Position numbers and translations under genes: made by a program
The notes under the pieces: generated by a model
Told to the model about the DNA's origin: nothing
The model's database searches: none
Seen by the model: only the letters and a program-made list of their open reading frames with translations
Shown here: positions 1 to 8,809 of the stretch, piece after piece
How positions within the stretch are numbered: position 1 is the stretch's first letter
Layout of the letters: each line of letters starts with the position of its first letter
Assembly (NCBI GenBank): GCA_041743105.1
Contig: JBGTNI010000045.1
Span: 1 to 61,917, forward strand
Length of the DNA: 61,917 nt
Source of the DNA: QHCE01 sp041743105
GTDB taxonomy: Bacteria; Actinomycetota; Actinomycetes; Mycobacteriales; QHCE01
Direction: 5' to 3'

Positions 1-393
1 CCCGGCGGCCCGCCGCCCGGTTACGGCGCGCCGCCGCCACCGCCACCGCCGGGATACGGCCCGCCACCTGGCTATGGTGGCCCACCGCCTGGCTATGGCG
101 GTCCACCACCTCCACCGGGATACGGCCCACCTGGAGCTGGCCCTGGCGCACCCTACGGGGTAGACCCTGCCACTGGACAGCCCTACTCAGAGAAGCAGAA
201 GCTGGTCGCTGGTCTGTTGAACATCTTCATCCCAGGCGTGGGGCGCCTTTACGCCGGTCACATCGGAATCGGTGTCGCACAGCTCCTGACCTGGTGCATT
301 CTTATTGGTGCTATCTGGAGTCTGATCGATGGAATTCTGATCCTGGTCAACGGCGGCACGGACGGCGACGGCCGACCACTGCGCCCTAACTAG
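1..393 (+). CDS. TM2-domain membrane protein, 5' truncated by the window edge
   Basis: The reading frame is open from base 1 to a TAG at 391-393, so only the C-terminal 130 residues are visible. The first ~55 residues are a proline/glycine/tyrosine-rich stretch of repeated PPPGYG-type units. Then comes a TM2-type module: a charged SEKQKL segment, a first hydrophobic helix ending in PGVGRLYAGH, and a second helix followed by a short GTDGDG tail. TM2 proteins are small inner-membrane proteins of poorly known role, and the Gly/Pro/Tyr leader is common in actinobacterial versions. It converges on the NUDIX gene, and a strong hairpin just downstream probably ends its transcript. The start codon lies outside the window. 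Confidence 0.85.
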   Translation, partial: PGGPPPGYGAPPPPPPPGYGPPPGYGGPPPGYGGPPPPPGYGPPGAGPGAPYGVDPATGQPYSEKQKLVAGLLNIFIPGVGRLYAGHIGIGVAQLLTWCILIGAIWSLIDGILILVNGGTDGDGRPLRPN

Positions 394-410
394 CCCTACT
401 GCCCACGCCG

Positions 411-1061
411 TCATAGGTGAGGACGTGCTCGCCAGATGGCCTCCGCTGCACGCAGCGGAGGCCATCCCGCGTTTTTGGTCTGTTGCAACGCAAGCACCCC
501 CGCAACACAGGCCGCGTTCTCGAGTTCACCGCCCAACACAGCGGCGACAGCCTCACCAAGTGGCACCCACTGTTGCACCATGGTCGCTTCTTCGTCGATG
601 CGTGACGTTCGCCGGCTATCGGGCAGCGCAGACAGGCCCCGGGCGAGAAATATCCTGATTGTCTCGTCACTGGAGCCCGGCGTGACCAACAGGTCTAGCA
701 GCACATCCCAGCGCTGCGCGATCAGGTCGGTCTCTTCGGCCAGCTCACGCTTGGCGCATTCCAACGCGGGCTCCCCCGACACATCGAGTAGGCCTGCCGG
801 AAGCTCCCATAACAGCCGGCGTATCGGGTGACGATACTGTCGTACCAGCATGATCGCGTCCGCGTTCTCGTCGTAGGCGACGACGCCGACGGCCCCTAGA
901 TGGTCGGCAATGTAGTCACGACGCACCGTCGGCGATCGCTGCTCGCTGCCGCCATCTGGTAACCGCACCTCATCGGTGACCAGTCGGAAAAACCGATTGC
1001 GGAACCACTCGGTGCGGGTCAGCACCGTCGCGCTGACCGGCTGGTTAGGCAGTAACGTCAT
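411..1061 (-). CDS. NUDIX hydrolase (ADP-ribose pyrophosphatase-like, Rv1700 type)
   Basis: This 216-residue protein carries a recognisable NUDIX box: GLLD followed by the acidic helix ALECAKRELAEETDL. Members hydrolyse nucleoside-diphosphate derivatives. In mycobacteria the gene directly after pyrG (Rv1700) is an ADP-ribose pyrophosphatase, and the size and position here fit that assignment. I chose the ATG at 1061 (MTLLPNQP). It overlaps the last 17 bp of pyrG and gives the family length, whereas the longer open frame up to 1205 encodes only pyrG shadow sequence. It is the last gene of the pyrG transcription unit. Its final codons form one arm of a terminator hairpin used by the converging TM2 gene. 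Confidence 0.85.
   Translation of the reverse strand: MTLLPNQPVSATVLTRTEWFRNRFFRLVTDEVRLPDGGSEQRSPTVRRDYIADHLGAVGVVAYDENADAIMLVRQYRHPIRRLLWELPAGLLDVSGEPALECAKRELAEETDLIAQRWDVLLDLLVTPGSSDETIRIFLARGLSALPDSRRTSRIDEEATMVQQWVPLGEAVAAVLGGELENAACVAGVLALQQTKNAGWPPLRAAEAIWRARPHL
435..476 (+). terminator. Intrinsic terminator downstream of the TM2 gene, lying inside the NUDIX coding end
   Basis: A perfect 14-bp inverted repeat (435-448 and 453-466) with a 4-nt loop is followed on the plus strand by a short T run (472-476). This matches a rho-independent terminator for the plus-strand TM2 gene. The whole stem lies within the last ~20 codons of the convergent NUDIX gene, so one stretch of DNA serves as terminator on one strand and coding end on the other. 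Confidence 0.7.
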
Positions 1062-2751
1062 GAGCGGCAGCGTCAAGAGTGGGAAGCTCCACCGGCAGCA
1101 GATCCGCCGCGGCATACTCCAGCGCAGCCTCGACCAGAGCGGCAAACAACGGGTGCGGCCGGGTCGGTCGTGATTGAAACTCCGGATGGCCCTGCGTGGC
1201 CACAAAGAAAGGATGCAGCTTGCGGCTAAGCTCCACGAATTCCACTAACCGGCCGTCGGGTGAGGTTCCCGAGATGTCTAGGCCGACGGCGGCAAGCTTG
1301 TCCCGGTAGACGTTGTTGACCTCGTAGCGATGCCGATGCCGTTCGCTGACGCTGATTGTGCCGTATGCCTGGGCGACGATGCTGTCTTGCACCAGTTGAG
1401 CTGGATACGAGCCCAACCGCATTGTGCCCCCCATATCGCCCTCACCATCGACGATGGCGAGCTGCTCGGCCATCGTGGACACGACCGGGTGAGCGCAGCC
1501 GGGGTCGAACTCCGTCGAGTTCGCACCAGACAGCCCTGCCAGCGACCGCGCTACCTCGATCACCATGCATTGCAGACCTAGGCAAAGGCCCAAAATGGGC
1601 ACCTTGGCCTGCCTGGCCCATGAGATCGCGCCCAGCTTTCCGGGAACCCCCCGGTAACCGAAACCACCTGGAATCAGCACGCCCTGCACGCCGTGCAACG
1701 TCGCGGCCGCCCCGGCGGCGGTCTCGCATTCGTCGGCCAGTACCCACCGGATCTTCACACGCGTGCGGTGGGCAAAGCCGCCAGCACGCAGCGCCTCCAC
1801 CACCGACAAGTAGGCATCGGGAAGATCCACGTACTTTCCAACCAGCGCGATCTCGATTTCGCTCCGCGGATGATGCACGCGGGAGAGCACGTCATCCCAC
1901 TGCCGCCAATCGACGTCACGGAAGGGCAACCCCAGCTTGCGCACTACGTACGCATCGAGACCTTCGGCGTGCAGTACCCGTGGGATATCGTAGATCGAGG
2001 GTGCGTCCACCGCGGCTATGACACCGTCGGCATCCACGTCGCACATCAATGAGATCTTGCGCTTTAGGTTGGCACCGATCTCACGATCTGCCCGGCATAC
2101 GATCGCATCTGGCTGGATGCCTATGTTGCGCAGCGCGGCGACCGAATGCTGCGTCGGCTTGGTCTTCAGCTCACCGCTGGGGGCAAGGTAAGGCAGCAGC
2201 GACACATGGATGAAGAAGCAGTTCTCCCGGCCCACGTCGTGCCGGACCTGCCGGATAGCCTCCAAAAACGGCAGCGACTCGATGTCGCCCACCGTGCCGC
2301 CGACCTCGGTTACCACGACGTCAGGCCGCTGGTCAGCGGCATCTCCATCGCCCTGATCGCTGGCCATAGCCCGGATACGAGTTTTGATCTCGTTGGTGAT
2401 GTGCGGAATTACCTGCACGGTGTCGCCTAGATACTCGCCGCGGCGCTCTTTTGCGATCACACTGGAATACACCTGACCGGTGGTGATGTTGGCGGCGCGA
2501 CTGACCTCGGCGTCTAAAAACCGTTCATAGTGCCCGATGTCTAGGTCGGTCTCGGCGCCGTCGGCGGTCACAAACACTTCCCCGTGCTGGAACGGGTTCA
2601 TGGTGCCAGGATCGACGTTGAGATAGGGATCGAGCTTCTGCATGACTACCCGTAGGCCACGGGCGGCAAGAAGGTTCCCCAAACTGCTGGCTGTTAAGCC
2701 TTTACCGAGTGAGGAAGCGACGCCACCGGTGACGAAGATGTGCTTGGCCAC
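1045..2751 (-). CDS. pyrG: CTP synthase
   Basis: CTP synthase makes CTP from UTP, ATP and glutamine in the cytoplasm. The 568 residues begin with the invariant AKHIFVTGGVASSLGKGLTA nucleotide-binding segment. The C-terminal half is a class I glutamine amidotransferase with the nucleophile region LGLCLGLQCM and the later HPEFQSRP His/Glu motif. Length is close to the usual 540-590. The gene is translationally coupled to the NUDIX gene by a 17-bp overlap. In mycobacteria pyrG sits beside steB/mctB; here a block of envelope-glycan genes and two tiny ORFs lie between them. Confidence 0.98.
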   Translation of the reverse strand: MAKHIFVTGGVASSLGKGLTASSLGNLLAARGLRVVMQKLDPYLNVDPGTMNPFQHGEVFVTADGAETDLDIGHYERFLDAEVSRAANITTGQVYSSVIAKERRGEYLGDTVQVIPHITNEIKTRIRAMASDQGDGDAADQRPDVVVTEVGGTVGDIESLPFLEAIRQVRHDVGRENCFFIHVSLLPYLAPSGELKTKPTQHSVAALRNIGIQPDAIVCRADREIGANLKRKISLMCDVDADGVIAAVDAPSIYDIPRVLHAEGLDAYVVRKLGLPFRDVDWRQWDDVLSRVHHPRSEIEIALVGKYVDLPDAYLSVVEALRAGGFAHRTRVKIRWVLADECETAAGAAATLHGVQGVLIPGGFGYRGVPGKLGAISWARQAKVPILGLCLGLQCMVIEVARSLAGLSGANSTEFDPGCAHPVVSTMAEQLAIVDGEGDMGGTMRLGSYPAQLVQDSIVAQAYGTISVSERHRHRYEVNNVYRDKLAAVGLDISGTSPDGRLVEFVELSRKLHPFFVATQGHPEFQSRPTRPHPLFAALVEAALEYAAADLLPVELPTLDAAAHDVTA

Positions 2752-2868
2752 GGAACCTCACGATAACACCGTCACTATGTTCGGCTGCACTGCGCCACGC
2801 CTTGCTGGAGGAGTACATCGGCGCTGTCGGCAACAGGTTCTGTCTTACCCCGCCACTACCCTCGGGAC

Positions 2869-3030
2869 ATGAGTGACGAAGATCAGCTAAAGCGCATTGC
2901 TCTACATGCCCAGAACGATAAAGAGTTGAATATCATCGAGGGATACCTTGAGAATGTTCGGCTGTATCAAGACCGTGTCATTGAGCGGTCTCATAGCATC
3001 GGAAGATTAGACGAGAGGCTGGGTGCTTGA
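2869..3030 (+). CDS. Small helical protein of unknown function (53 aa)
   Basis: A short ORF (ATG 2869, TGA 3028-3030) divergent from pyrG. The product MSDEDQLKRIALHAQ... is charged, predicted mostly alpha-helical, and lacks any hydrophobic segment. I do not recognise a family. Codon use is less GC-biased than in the neighbours. The stop is immediately followed by the start of a second small ORF, which suggests a coupled two-gene unit. It could be spurious, but the pairing, the amphipathic composition and the absence of a competing gene on the other strand favour a real gene. Confidence 0.45.
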   Translation: MSDEDQLKRIALHAQNDKELNIIEGYLENVRLYQDRVIERSHSIGRLDERLGA

Positions 3031-3031
3031 G

Positions 3032-3211
3032 ATGGACATGCTCAAGGAGATGCAAGACCTTGAACGACGCTACCACGTGGAGCAGATCGCGGACTACGAG
3101 CAGCGCGCGGCGCAAGCCACCGATGAAGCGGATAAAAAATTCTGGCAGGACTTGGCGGATAAATTCTGCGCCATCCAGCTCAAATGGGAGAAGACTATAT
3201 CGAGAGGGTAG
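3032..3211 (+). CDS. Small helical protein of unknown function (59 aa), coupled to the preceding ORF
   Basis: Starts with ATG 3032 (MDMLKEMQDLERR), one base after the stop of the preceding ORF. A GTG at 3023 in the same frame would overlap that ORF by 8 bp. The product is rich in Glu, Lys, Gln and Asp with heptad-like spacing and probably forms helical hairpins or a coiled coil. The composition is typical of small cytosolic partner proteins, including antitoxin-type or filament-associated proteins, but there is no recognisable domain. It ends 20 bp before the convergent stop of the phosphatase-fold membrane protein gene. Confidence 0.5.
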   Translation: MDMLKEMQDLERRYHVEQIADYEQRAAQATDEADKKFWQDLADKFCAIQLKWEKTISRG

Positions 3212-3231
3212 CGGCGGTTGGCACATCTCGC

Positions 3232-5487
3232 TCACTGCTGCTCGTCCAGCGTCCCTTGTGCACAGGCGGCAAACGTCAGCGGCGCCGCAATCAACATCAT
3301 CACAGCTGGGATGATGATTCCCGAGTCGTTCGTGGCAAAACCGAGCACCGCGAGGATCGCAATAGCAATGAGGGCTGCTCGTAGCGCAGGAACAGCTTCG
3401 TAGCCCCGCCGCAGCATGGGTGGCGGCCGAAATATCGCCACCACGAGCGCGGCGGTCAGCAGTAACGCCAACACCGTGTGTGGCCCCATGAACAGCACCT
3501 CGGCATTGGTGAGGAGCTTTCGGCGAATCGCCGACCACGCGCTGCCATCTCCGAGCCCGCCGAAGAACGAGCCAAAGTGGGTCCGACTGTCGTCGGGGCG
3601 CAGGTAGTCCAGCCATCCGGCGAACAAGAACACCAGCGCCCCGGCGAGCGCACCCAACCCCAAGCGCTGCCAGGTGACCTGAGTTCGGCTCACCAACAGC
3701 CCCAGCAGCACAAATGCCGGCAGCAGAGTCAAAATCCCACCGACATCGGCACCCCACTGCGGCAGGCCTTCAACCGCTGTTACGGGAATCGCCACCGCGG
3801 CCACCATCGCCGCGCTGACCCATCTGCGATGACCATGGGCGATGAAGGCGACAAACAACATCGCGGCCGCCCCGAATACCGCGAAGCCGGGATTGTTGAA
3901 CCCGGTGAACCGACCGGCATGTAGCGGGTTATACCCAAGCAAGCTCCCCAGCTGTAACCGGTTTCCGGTGAGGGCATCCGCGGTCAGCACCACCACCGTG
4001 AGACCGCAGACGACTACCACCGCAAACCAGGTACGGCGCGCCGGAGCCAAGAACGCCCTGCCCAGGTACACGGTCCCGACCACGAATCCGGCCCCCAGCA
4101 ACACCGCAAGCCAGCTTGCTAGCAGCGGATGCGACGAACGCCACCATGGTATGAGATTGAGCAATGACACCATCACCGGAATGGTGGCAACGCCAGTGGT
4201 GGCGGCCACGAGTGCCCGAATCGGCCACGAAGACACCGCGGTTTCCCGCCAACTATTCGCACCATTCCTGTCCCCTCGACTTCTGTCCCCCCGACTTCTG
4301 AGATACAGCAGAACTCCCAGGGTCAGGACCACCACGGCACACAGCGTCCCAAGCGCTACCAGGAAAGGCGCTTGGGACTGCTGCTGAACCACGGCATGAC
4401 GGTCGGCGTCTATCAGCTCGGCGCGGGTATCGGAGAAACCATCGGGCCGACCCGGCGCCTGCCCGTGCCATGCTCGCCCGGCGGGAGTCTCAGCTAGCTC
4501 ACCACCCAGCAAGCCGGCAATCGTGGGCGCGACATCGATCAGTTGCACATACGGCACCCGGCGAGTACCCGGGGATCGCAACCAGCCGCTCTCGAAGCCG
4601 TCCCCGCTGACGACAGTGACTCCGAGCCGAGCCTGCTGCGTCTGGGTATGCGAGACGCCGACCACCATGACTACGGTGTTAGCTGCCTTGGCGGTATCGA
4701 TGCGCGTCAACGCGGCGTCCATCTCCCGTAGCGCAGCGTTGCGAGCGGCGGCGCTGTGTTGCGGGAGCGCACCAAGATCCAGCGTCGTCAGCGGGCAACG
4801 GCGCAACAGTGGTGTGGGATCGTCTGGCAACCGTGCCAGATAGTGGTCAACGTGACCCTTGGTGTCGGCCGCGGCCAGCGCCGCCCCGGGGCCCACGGCG
4901 CTGGTGCAGCTCATAGCGTCACCGAGCAAACCCAGCTGTGCGTCATAGCGCAACGTGTCGTTGAGGGCGCGCAGCCGCGGAAACTGGATGACTTTGCCTG
5001 CCGGCGCGGGCAAGGTCTGCACGGGCGCAGCTCCCGCGGGCACAGTCGGAGTACTCGCCGGCTGCACGCTTTGTACCGCCGGCGCGAGCCGGCGACCGCA
5101 ACCTTCCTGACCATCAATGTCCTTGGGGCGATACGCCGCGCTCAATGTGCCGGAACCGAGGGTGAGCCACCCTTCGACAGGACAGGCTACGGGCGGCACG
5201 GTGCGGGCGGACATGGCACCCACGGAACCGTGCTGCACCAATCTGGCCAGTGTCGGCGTGCCTGCAGGTGAGACGTCCTGCCAGCGCAACCCTGCAGCTC
5301 CCACGACGATCACATGATCGGCACGGGACAGTTGGGGCGAGTACTCGTTCGTCGCGCGATCCTTTATCGCTACACGACCCACGGCGGCGTCGGTGCTCGC
5401 GGCGGCCGCAGGGCTTGCCCCGGCCAGACAACACATCGCGACTACCAGGAGCGAGCGGGTCGTCCTACGCACCGCGCCTCCAGTCAT
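3232..5487 (-). CDS. Alkaline-phosphatase-fold multi-pass membrane protein (copy 1)
   Basis: This 751-residue protein begins with a basic, hydrophobic signal or anchor ending around AGASPAAAAS. An extracellular domain of ~330 residues follows, with the fold signature of the alkaline phosphatase/sulfatase superfamily: VIVVGAAGLRWQDV, then GTPTLARL, CPVEGWLTLGSG and a late VPYVQLIDVAPTIAGLLG. The C-terminal half carries about ten hydrophobic helices. Its start overlaps the stop of its paralogue by 4 bp (ATGA), so it is the last gene of the operon. The region that in the paralogue reads ADTGELPH is SHTQTQQA here, so metal binding may be lost. A role in envelope glycan modification or transfer is inferred from the upstream lipid-glycan genes; no substrate can be named. 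Confidence 0.75.
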   Translation of the reverse strand: MTGGAVRRTTRSLLVVAMCCLAGASPAAAASTDAAVGRVAIKDRATNEYSPQLSRADHVIVVGAAGLRWQDVSPAGTPTLARLVQHGSVGAMSARTVPPVACPVEGWLTLGSGTLSAAYRPKDIDGQEGCGRRLAPAVQSVQPASTPTVPAGAAPVQTLPAPAGKVIQFPRLRALNDTLRYDAQLGLLGDAMSCTSAVGPGAALAAADTKGHVDHYLARLPDDPTPLLRRCPLTTLDLGALPQHSAAARNAALREMDAALTRIDTAKAANTVVMVVGVSHTQTQQARLGVTVVSGDGFESGWLRSPGTRRVPYVQLIDVAPTIAGLLGGELAETPAGRAWHGQAPGRPDGFSDTRAELIDADRHAVVQQQSQAPFLVALGTLCAVVVLTLGVLLYLRSRGDRSRGDRNGANSWRETAVSSWPIRALVAATTGVATIPVMVSLLNLIPWWRSSHPLLASWLAVLLGAGFVVGTVYLGRAFLAPARRTWFAVVVVCGLTVVVLTADALTGNRLQLGSLLGYNPLHAGRFTGFNNPGFAVFGAAAMLFVAFIAHGHRRWVSAAMVAAVAIPVTAVEGLPQWGADVGGILTLLPAFVLLGLLVSRTQVTWQRLGLGALAGALVFLFAGWLDYLRPDDSRTHFGSFFGGLGDGSAWSAIRRKLLTNAEVLFMGPHTVLALLLTAALVVAIFRPPPMLRRGYEAVPALRAALIAIAILAVLGFATNDSGIIIPAVMMLIAAPLTFAACAQGTLDEQQ

Positions 5488-7697
5488 GTGCGCAACACTC
5501 GCAGCGCTGTAGCGATCACGAGCGGCACAGCCAGCACCGCCATGAACGCCGGTATCGCGATTCCGAAATCATTGACAACAAGACCGAACGCCGCAGCAAA
5601 CAGTACCGCGAGCAGTCCGGCACGCAGGCACGGATATATCCCCAGCAACCGTCGCAGGCCAGCGCCGCGACGCCACGCTACAAGTATCACAAAGGCGGCC
5701 ACCGCCAGCACCAACAAGGTCAAATGGCTGGTGAACAATAGGTTCACATTCGCCTCGGCCTTTCGACGAATCACCACTCCGGCAGTGCCGTCGAAAAGTT
5801 GCTGCATGAAACGGCCTAAGTGAGTCTGATCGGCGGAGGGACGGGCATAATCCAGCGCGGCGAAGATCGCTATGGCAAGCACACCGGCAAGACCGCAGCC
5901 CACCACTCGAATCGCCGACAGCGCAATTCCCGCGCCCCGCAGCGCTAGTGCGATCACCGCGGGCGTGAGTGCTATGACGCCGCCTACATCACTTCCCCAA
6001 CCGGGAACGCCCACCACCACCACGGCAGCGGCACCCATTCCGGCGAGCAGTGTGACTCTTCGCCAACCTGACAAGCGCTGCCCCAGATAGGCGGCACTCA
6101 ACAAGGCGGAGGCGGCAAAAATCGCAAATGACACGTCGCCGAAGCCGGTAAAACGCCCGGCACTCAACGGTGAGTACCCGGCCAACGAGTTGAGCTGCAT
6201 CGCCGAGCCCGTCATCACATCTATGGCGAGCACGACAGCGGTGAAGGTCGCAACAAACGCCGCCGGGCCCAGCGGCCAGCGGCGCCACGGACCACGATGT
6301 GCAGCGAAAGCGGTCATCGTGGTAATCGCCAGGATACAGACCAGATGTACCCCGAACGCCAGCGGCGCACGCCACCATGGCAGCAGCGCGGCCAGAAAGG
6401 TCGACACGGGAAGACACGCCAAGGTCAGCGCGGCCAACTCCACAGTGTGTTCCCAGCGTCGCCGCGCCGGTGGCACCAGCACCTGCGTCTCATCGCTCGG
6501 CGGCTCGCTCCTGGGCTTGTCGACTCCGTGCTCGTCGCGAACCACGGAGGGCACTGGCGCTTGCGCTGCTGTGACGGCCTGACGGCGACGGTGGAAGAAG
6601 AAGGCTGCCACTGCCAACAACGCGATATGCAACACAACCATTGCGGTGAAGAACACCGGAACCCACGGACGTTGTGCCTGGGCAGCGTCGTCGGCATCGA
6701 CAAGGCTGTCGACAAAGGCCTGCGTGTCGCTGCTGTGTGCTCCGGCCACACGTACCGGCTGGCCCACAACCGAGGACGGGGAGCCCACGCCCAAGAGCTC
6801 GAAGACGGTCGGCGCGATGTCGATCAGCTGGGTGTATCCGACCCGCTGAGTGCTCGGAGACACTAGTGTGCCCCGCCCGAATCCGGGGCCGTCGATGATC
6901 AGCGGAGCTAAATGCGGCAGTTCACCTGTATCGGCGACACCAGTCACCATCAGTACCGACCCCGGTGGGCGAGCCCGATCGACTCTTCCCACTAGCCGAT
7001 CGAAGTGGGCTACATCGGTGCGGCGGTCGCTGCCCTCGATAGCGGCATTACCGTCGATGACCGAGCCGCTAACCACGGTCGCGGGACAGCGCGACAGCAT
7101 AGGGGCCGGGGAAGCCGGCAACGACGGACTATAGAAGTCCAGAAACCCACCGGGGTGAGCCGCACTCAACGCCGCATCTAAGCCGATGGCGGTGACACAT
7201 CCAATGCTCGACGCCAGCATTCCCGGCACTGAACCATAGTTGAGGTCGGCATTGCTCTGGCGTATCTGGTTGTACTCGGCAAGCTTGGCCGACCCATCGG
7301 CGGCCGTGGCGGGTTGGGCAACTCCGAGCTCATCGGAGCAGCCTGATCCTGGCGGAACCAGTCCGCGCGCGCGGTTCCCGGCTCCAAGCGTGACCCAGCC
7401 GTCATCGGCGCAGGTCAGTCGGCCGGCAGCTCGTACCGAGATCGATGCCGCGCTCCCCCGCTCGGTGAGGTTCCACAACGCCGGGGTGTGCTGCCGATCG
7501 AGGTCGCTCCAACGCAGTCCGGCCACGCCCACCACGATCACGTGCTCGGCCTGCTCCGACCCCGCTTGCCCCCATTCACTGGCATGGACGGCGGAGCTGG
7601 CTCCCGACGCGGCCAGTACTAAAGTCCCGAGCAGCACAATGGTCAAGATGCGGACACCAACTCGCCCGGCAGCACCAGCTCGCCGGAGATAGGTCAT
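5484..7697 (-). CDS. Alkaline-phosphatase-fold multi-pass membrane protein (copy 2)
   Basis: A 737-residue paralogue of the next gene with the same layout: signal anchor (VGVRILTIVLLGTLVLAASG), extracellular phosphatase-fold domain (VIVVGVAGLRWSDLDRQHTPALWNL, CADDGWVTLGAG, VGYTQLIDIAPTVFELLG), then roughly ten transmembrane helices. I chose ATG 7697 (MTYLRRAG). It overlaps the glycosyltransferase stop by 4 bp, matching the ATGA couplings elsewhere in this operon; the longer frame to 7760 only shadows that gene. It keeps a possible acidic/His pair (ADTGELPHL) near the end of the phosphatase-like domain that copy 1 lacks. Probable envelope function; the reaction is unknown. Confidence 0.78.
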   Translation of the reverse strand: MTYLRRAGAAGRVGVRILTIVLLGTLVLAASGASSAVHASEWGQAGSEQAEHVIVVGVAGLRWSDLDRQHTPALWNLTERGSAASISVRAAGRLTCADDGWVTLGAGNRARGLVPPGSGCSDELGVAQPATAADGSAKLAEYNQIRQSNADLNYGSVPGMLASSIGCVTAIGLDAALSAAHPGGFLDFYSPSLPASPAPMLSRCPATVVSGSVIDGNAAIEGSDRRTDVAHFDRLVGRVDRARPPGSVLMVTGVADTGELPHLAPLIIDGPGFGRGTLVSPSTQRVGYTQLIDIAPTVFELLGVGSPSSVVGQPVRVAGAHSSDTQAFVDSLVDADDAAQAQRPWVPVFFTAMVVLHIALLAVAAFFFHRRRQAVTAAQAPVPSVVRDEHGVDKPRSEPPSDETQVLVPPARRRWEHTVELAALTLACLPVSTFLAALLPWWRAPLAFGVHLVCILAITTMTAFAAHRGPWRRWPLGPAAFVATFTAVVLAIDVMTGSAMQLNSLAGYSPLSAGRFTGFGDVSFAIFAASALLSAAYLGQRLSGWRRVTLLAGMGAAAVVVVGVPGWGSDVGGVIALTPAVIALALRGAGIALSAIRVVGCGLAGVLAIAIFAALDYARPSADQTHLGRFMQQLFDGTAGVVIRRKAEANVNLLFTSHLTLLVLAVAAFVILVAWRRGAGLRRLLGIYPCLRAGLLAVLFAAAFGLVVNDFGIAIPAFMAVLAVPLVIATALRVLRT

Positions 7698-8809
7698 GTC
7701 CGCTCCGCTCGCGTCCTGGACACTAGCTCCGCGTACAGCGCGGCGATGTCGGCGTTGCATTCGTCCTCACTGGGCAGCTCGCGACCGCGAGCTGCTGCCT
7801 TGGCTGCTAGCTGCGCCGCGGCGGCGGGATCATCGAGCAGATCCGATACCGCATCCGCCAGCGCGCTCACATTCCCAACTGGCACGACGCGGGCCGCGTC
7901 GGCCACCAGCCCGGGCAAGCCTCCGGTGTCGGTGACCACGGTGGGCTTGCCCGCAAGCAGGGCTTCTTGCACGAAGAACGATCGCGCCTCCCACTGGCTT
8001 GCCAGTATCGCGATGTCGCTGGCGGCCAGCAAATCGGCAACATCGTCGCGTCGCCCCACCAACCGCACCGGGGCGGCTAACCGATCGATCAGGTCGGCGA
8101 GCTCCTCGCGTTGTGGCCCGTCACCGACGATGACCACCAACGGAGCCGGGTCTCGCTTCGCCCACACGGCGGCGGCACCAATGAGCACGTCGAGTGACTT
8201 CTGGGGATGCAATCGAGCCACCGTGAGCAGCAACGGTCGCCCAGCTTCGCCCGGACCGTAGCCCAGCTCCGCTCGGACCGCAACCGCCTCACGTCGCGTG
8301 GAAGGCAGCGGCGGCGGCGCGACGGGCAGGAACCTGGCGTCGGTGGCACCAAAGCCCCGTACCCGTGCCACCAGGTCCTCCGAGACACCGACCGCGACGT
8401 CAACGATGCGAGCCAGCACCCGCTCCAGCTGGGTCAGTCGACGGCCTCGCGCTTTCTGCGCGAGCTGCAAGTTGTGCCAGGTCGTCACCAACGGACGGCG
8501 GCGAGCTCCTGCCGCAACAAAACCCGCCCGAAGCCCATGGGCGTGCAGCAGGTCAATCCCCGAGCTCTGGCGTCGCAACCTGATCATGGCCAGCAGGTCA
8601 CGCAACGGAGACGGTGACGGAGAAATCTCCACCCGGCAAAAGTGGGCACCGATCGCGCCGAAACCGAACAGCTCATCGGTAGCGGCAGGTCCATACACCG
8701 TTACTTCGTGACCGATGCCGCGGAGGAACCGCGTCAGCGACGCAACGTGCGCACCGACGCCGCCGGTGCTGGTAGCCAGTACAAGGCCCACGTGCGGCTT
8801 GCTAGTCAT
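7694..8809 (-). CDS. GT4-family glycosyltransferase
   Basis: This 371-residue GT-B glycosyltransferase has the N-terminal glycine-rich loop (LVLATSTGGVGAHVASL), the central VARLHPQKSLDVLIGAAA segment and the C-terminal nucleotide-sugar motif EALLAGKPTVVTDTGGLPGLV with its E...E-type spacing. It probably adds a sugar to a lipid-linked acceptor on the cytoplasmic face of the membrane. It overlaps the upstream flippase gene by 8 bp and the downstream phosphatase-fold gene by 4 bp. It sits directly between a MurJ-like flippase and putative outer-leaflet proteins, consistent with an assembly and export pathway. The sugar donor cannot be inferred. Confidence 0.9.
   Translation of the reverse strand: MTSKPHVGLVLATSTGGVGAHVASLTRFLRGIGHEVTVYGPAATDELFGFGAIGAHFCRVEISPSPSPLRDLLAMIRLRRQSSGIDLLHAHGLRAGFVAAGARRRPLVTTWHNLQLAQKARGRRLTQLERVLARIVDVAVGVSEDLVARVRGFGATDARFLPVAPPPLPSTRREAVAVRAELGYGPGEAGRPLLLTVARLHPQKSLDVLIGAAAVWAKRDPAPLVVIVGDGPQREELADLIDRLAAPVRLVGRRDDVADLLAASDIAILASQWEARSFFVQEALLAGKPTVVTDTGGLPGLVADAARVVPVGNVSALADAVSDLLDDPAAAAQLAAKAAARGRELPSEDECNADIAALYAELVSRTRAERT

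Noticed and set aside
1..170. CRISPR or minisatellite at the window start
   Set aside because: The repeated CCGGGATACGGC-like units encode the Pro-Gly-Tyr leader of the TM2 protein in one continuous frame and lack spacers.
1356..2021. 221-codon plus-strand frame opposite pyrG
   Set aside because: It is the antisense of a highly conserved gene, has arginine/proline-rich composition typical of GC-rich shadow frames, and has no ribosome-binding site.
7697..7760. Upstream extension of phosphatase-fold copy 2
   Set aside because: It overlaps the glycosyltransferase by 67 bp, and ATG 7697 gives the ATGA coupling seen throughout the operon.
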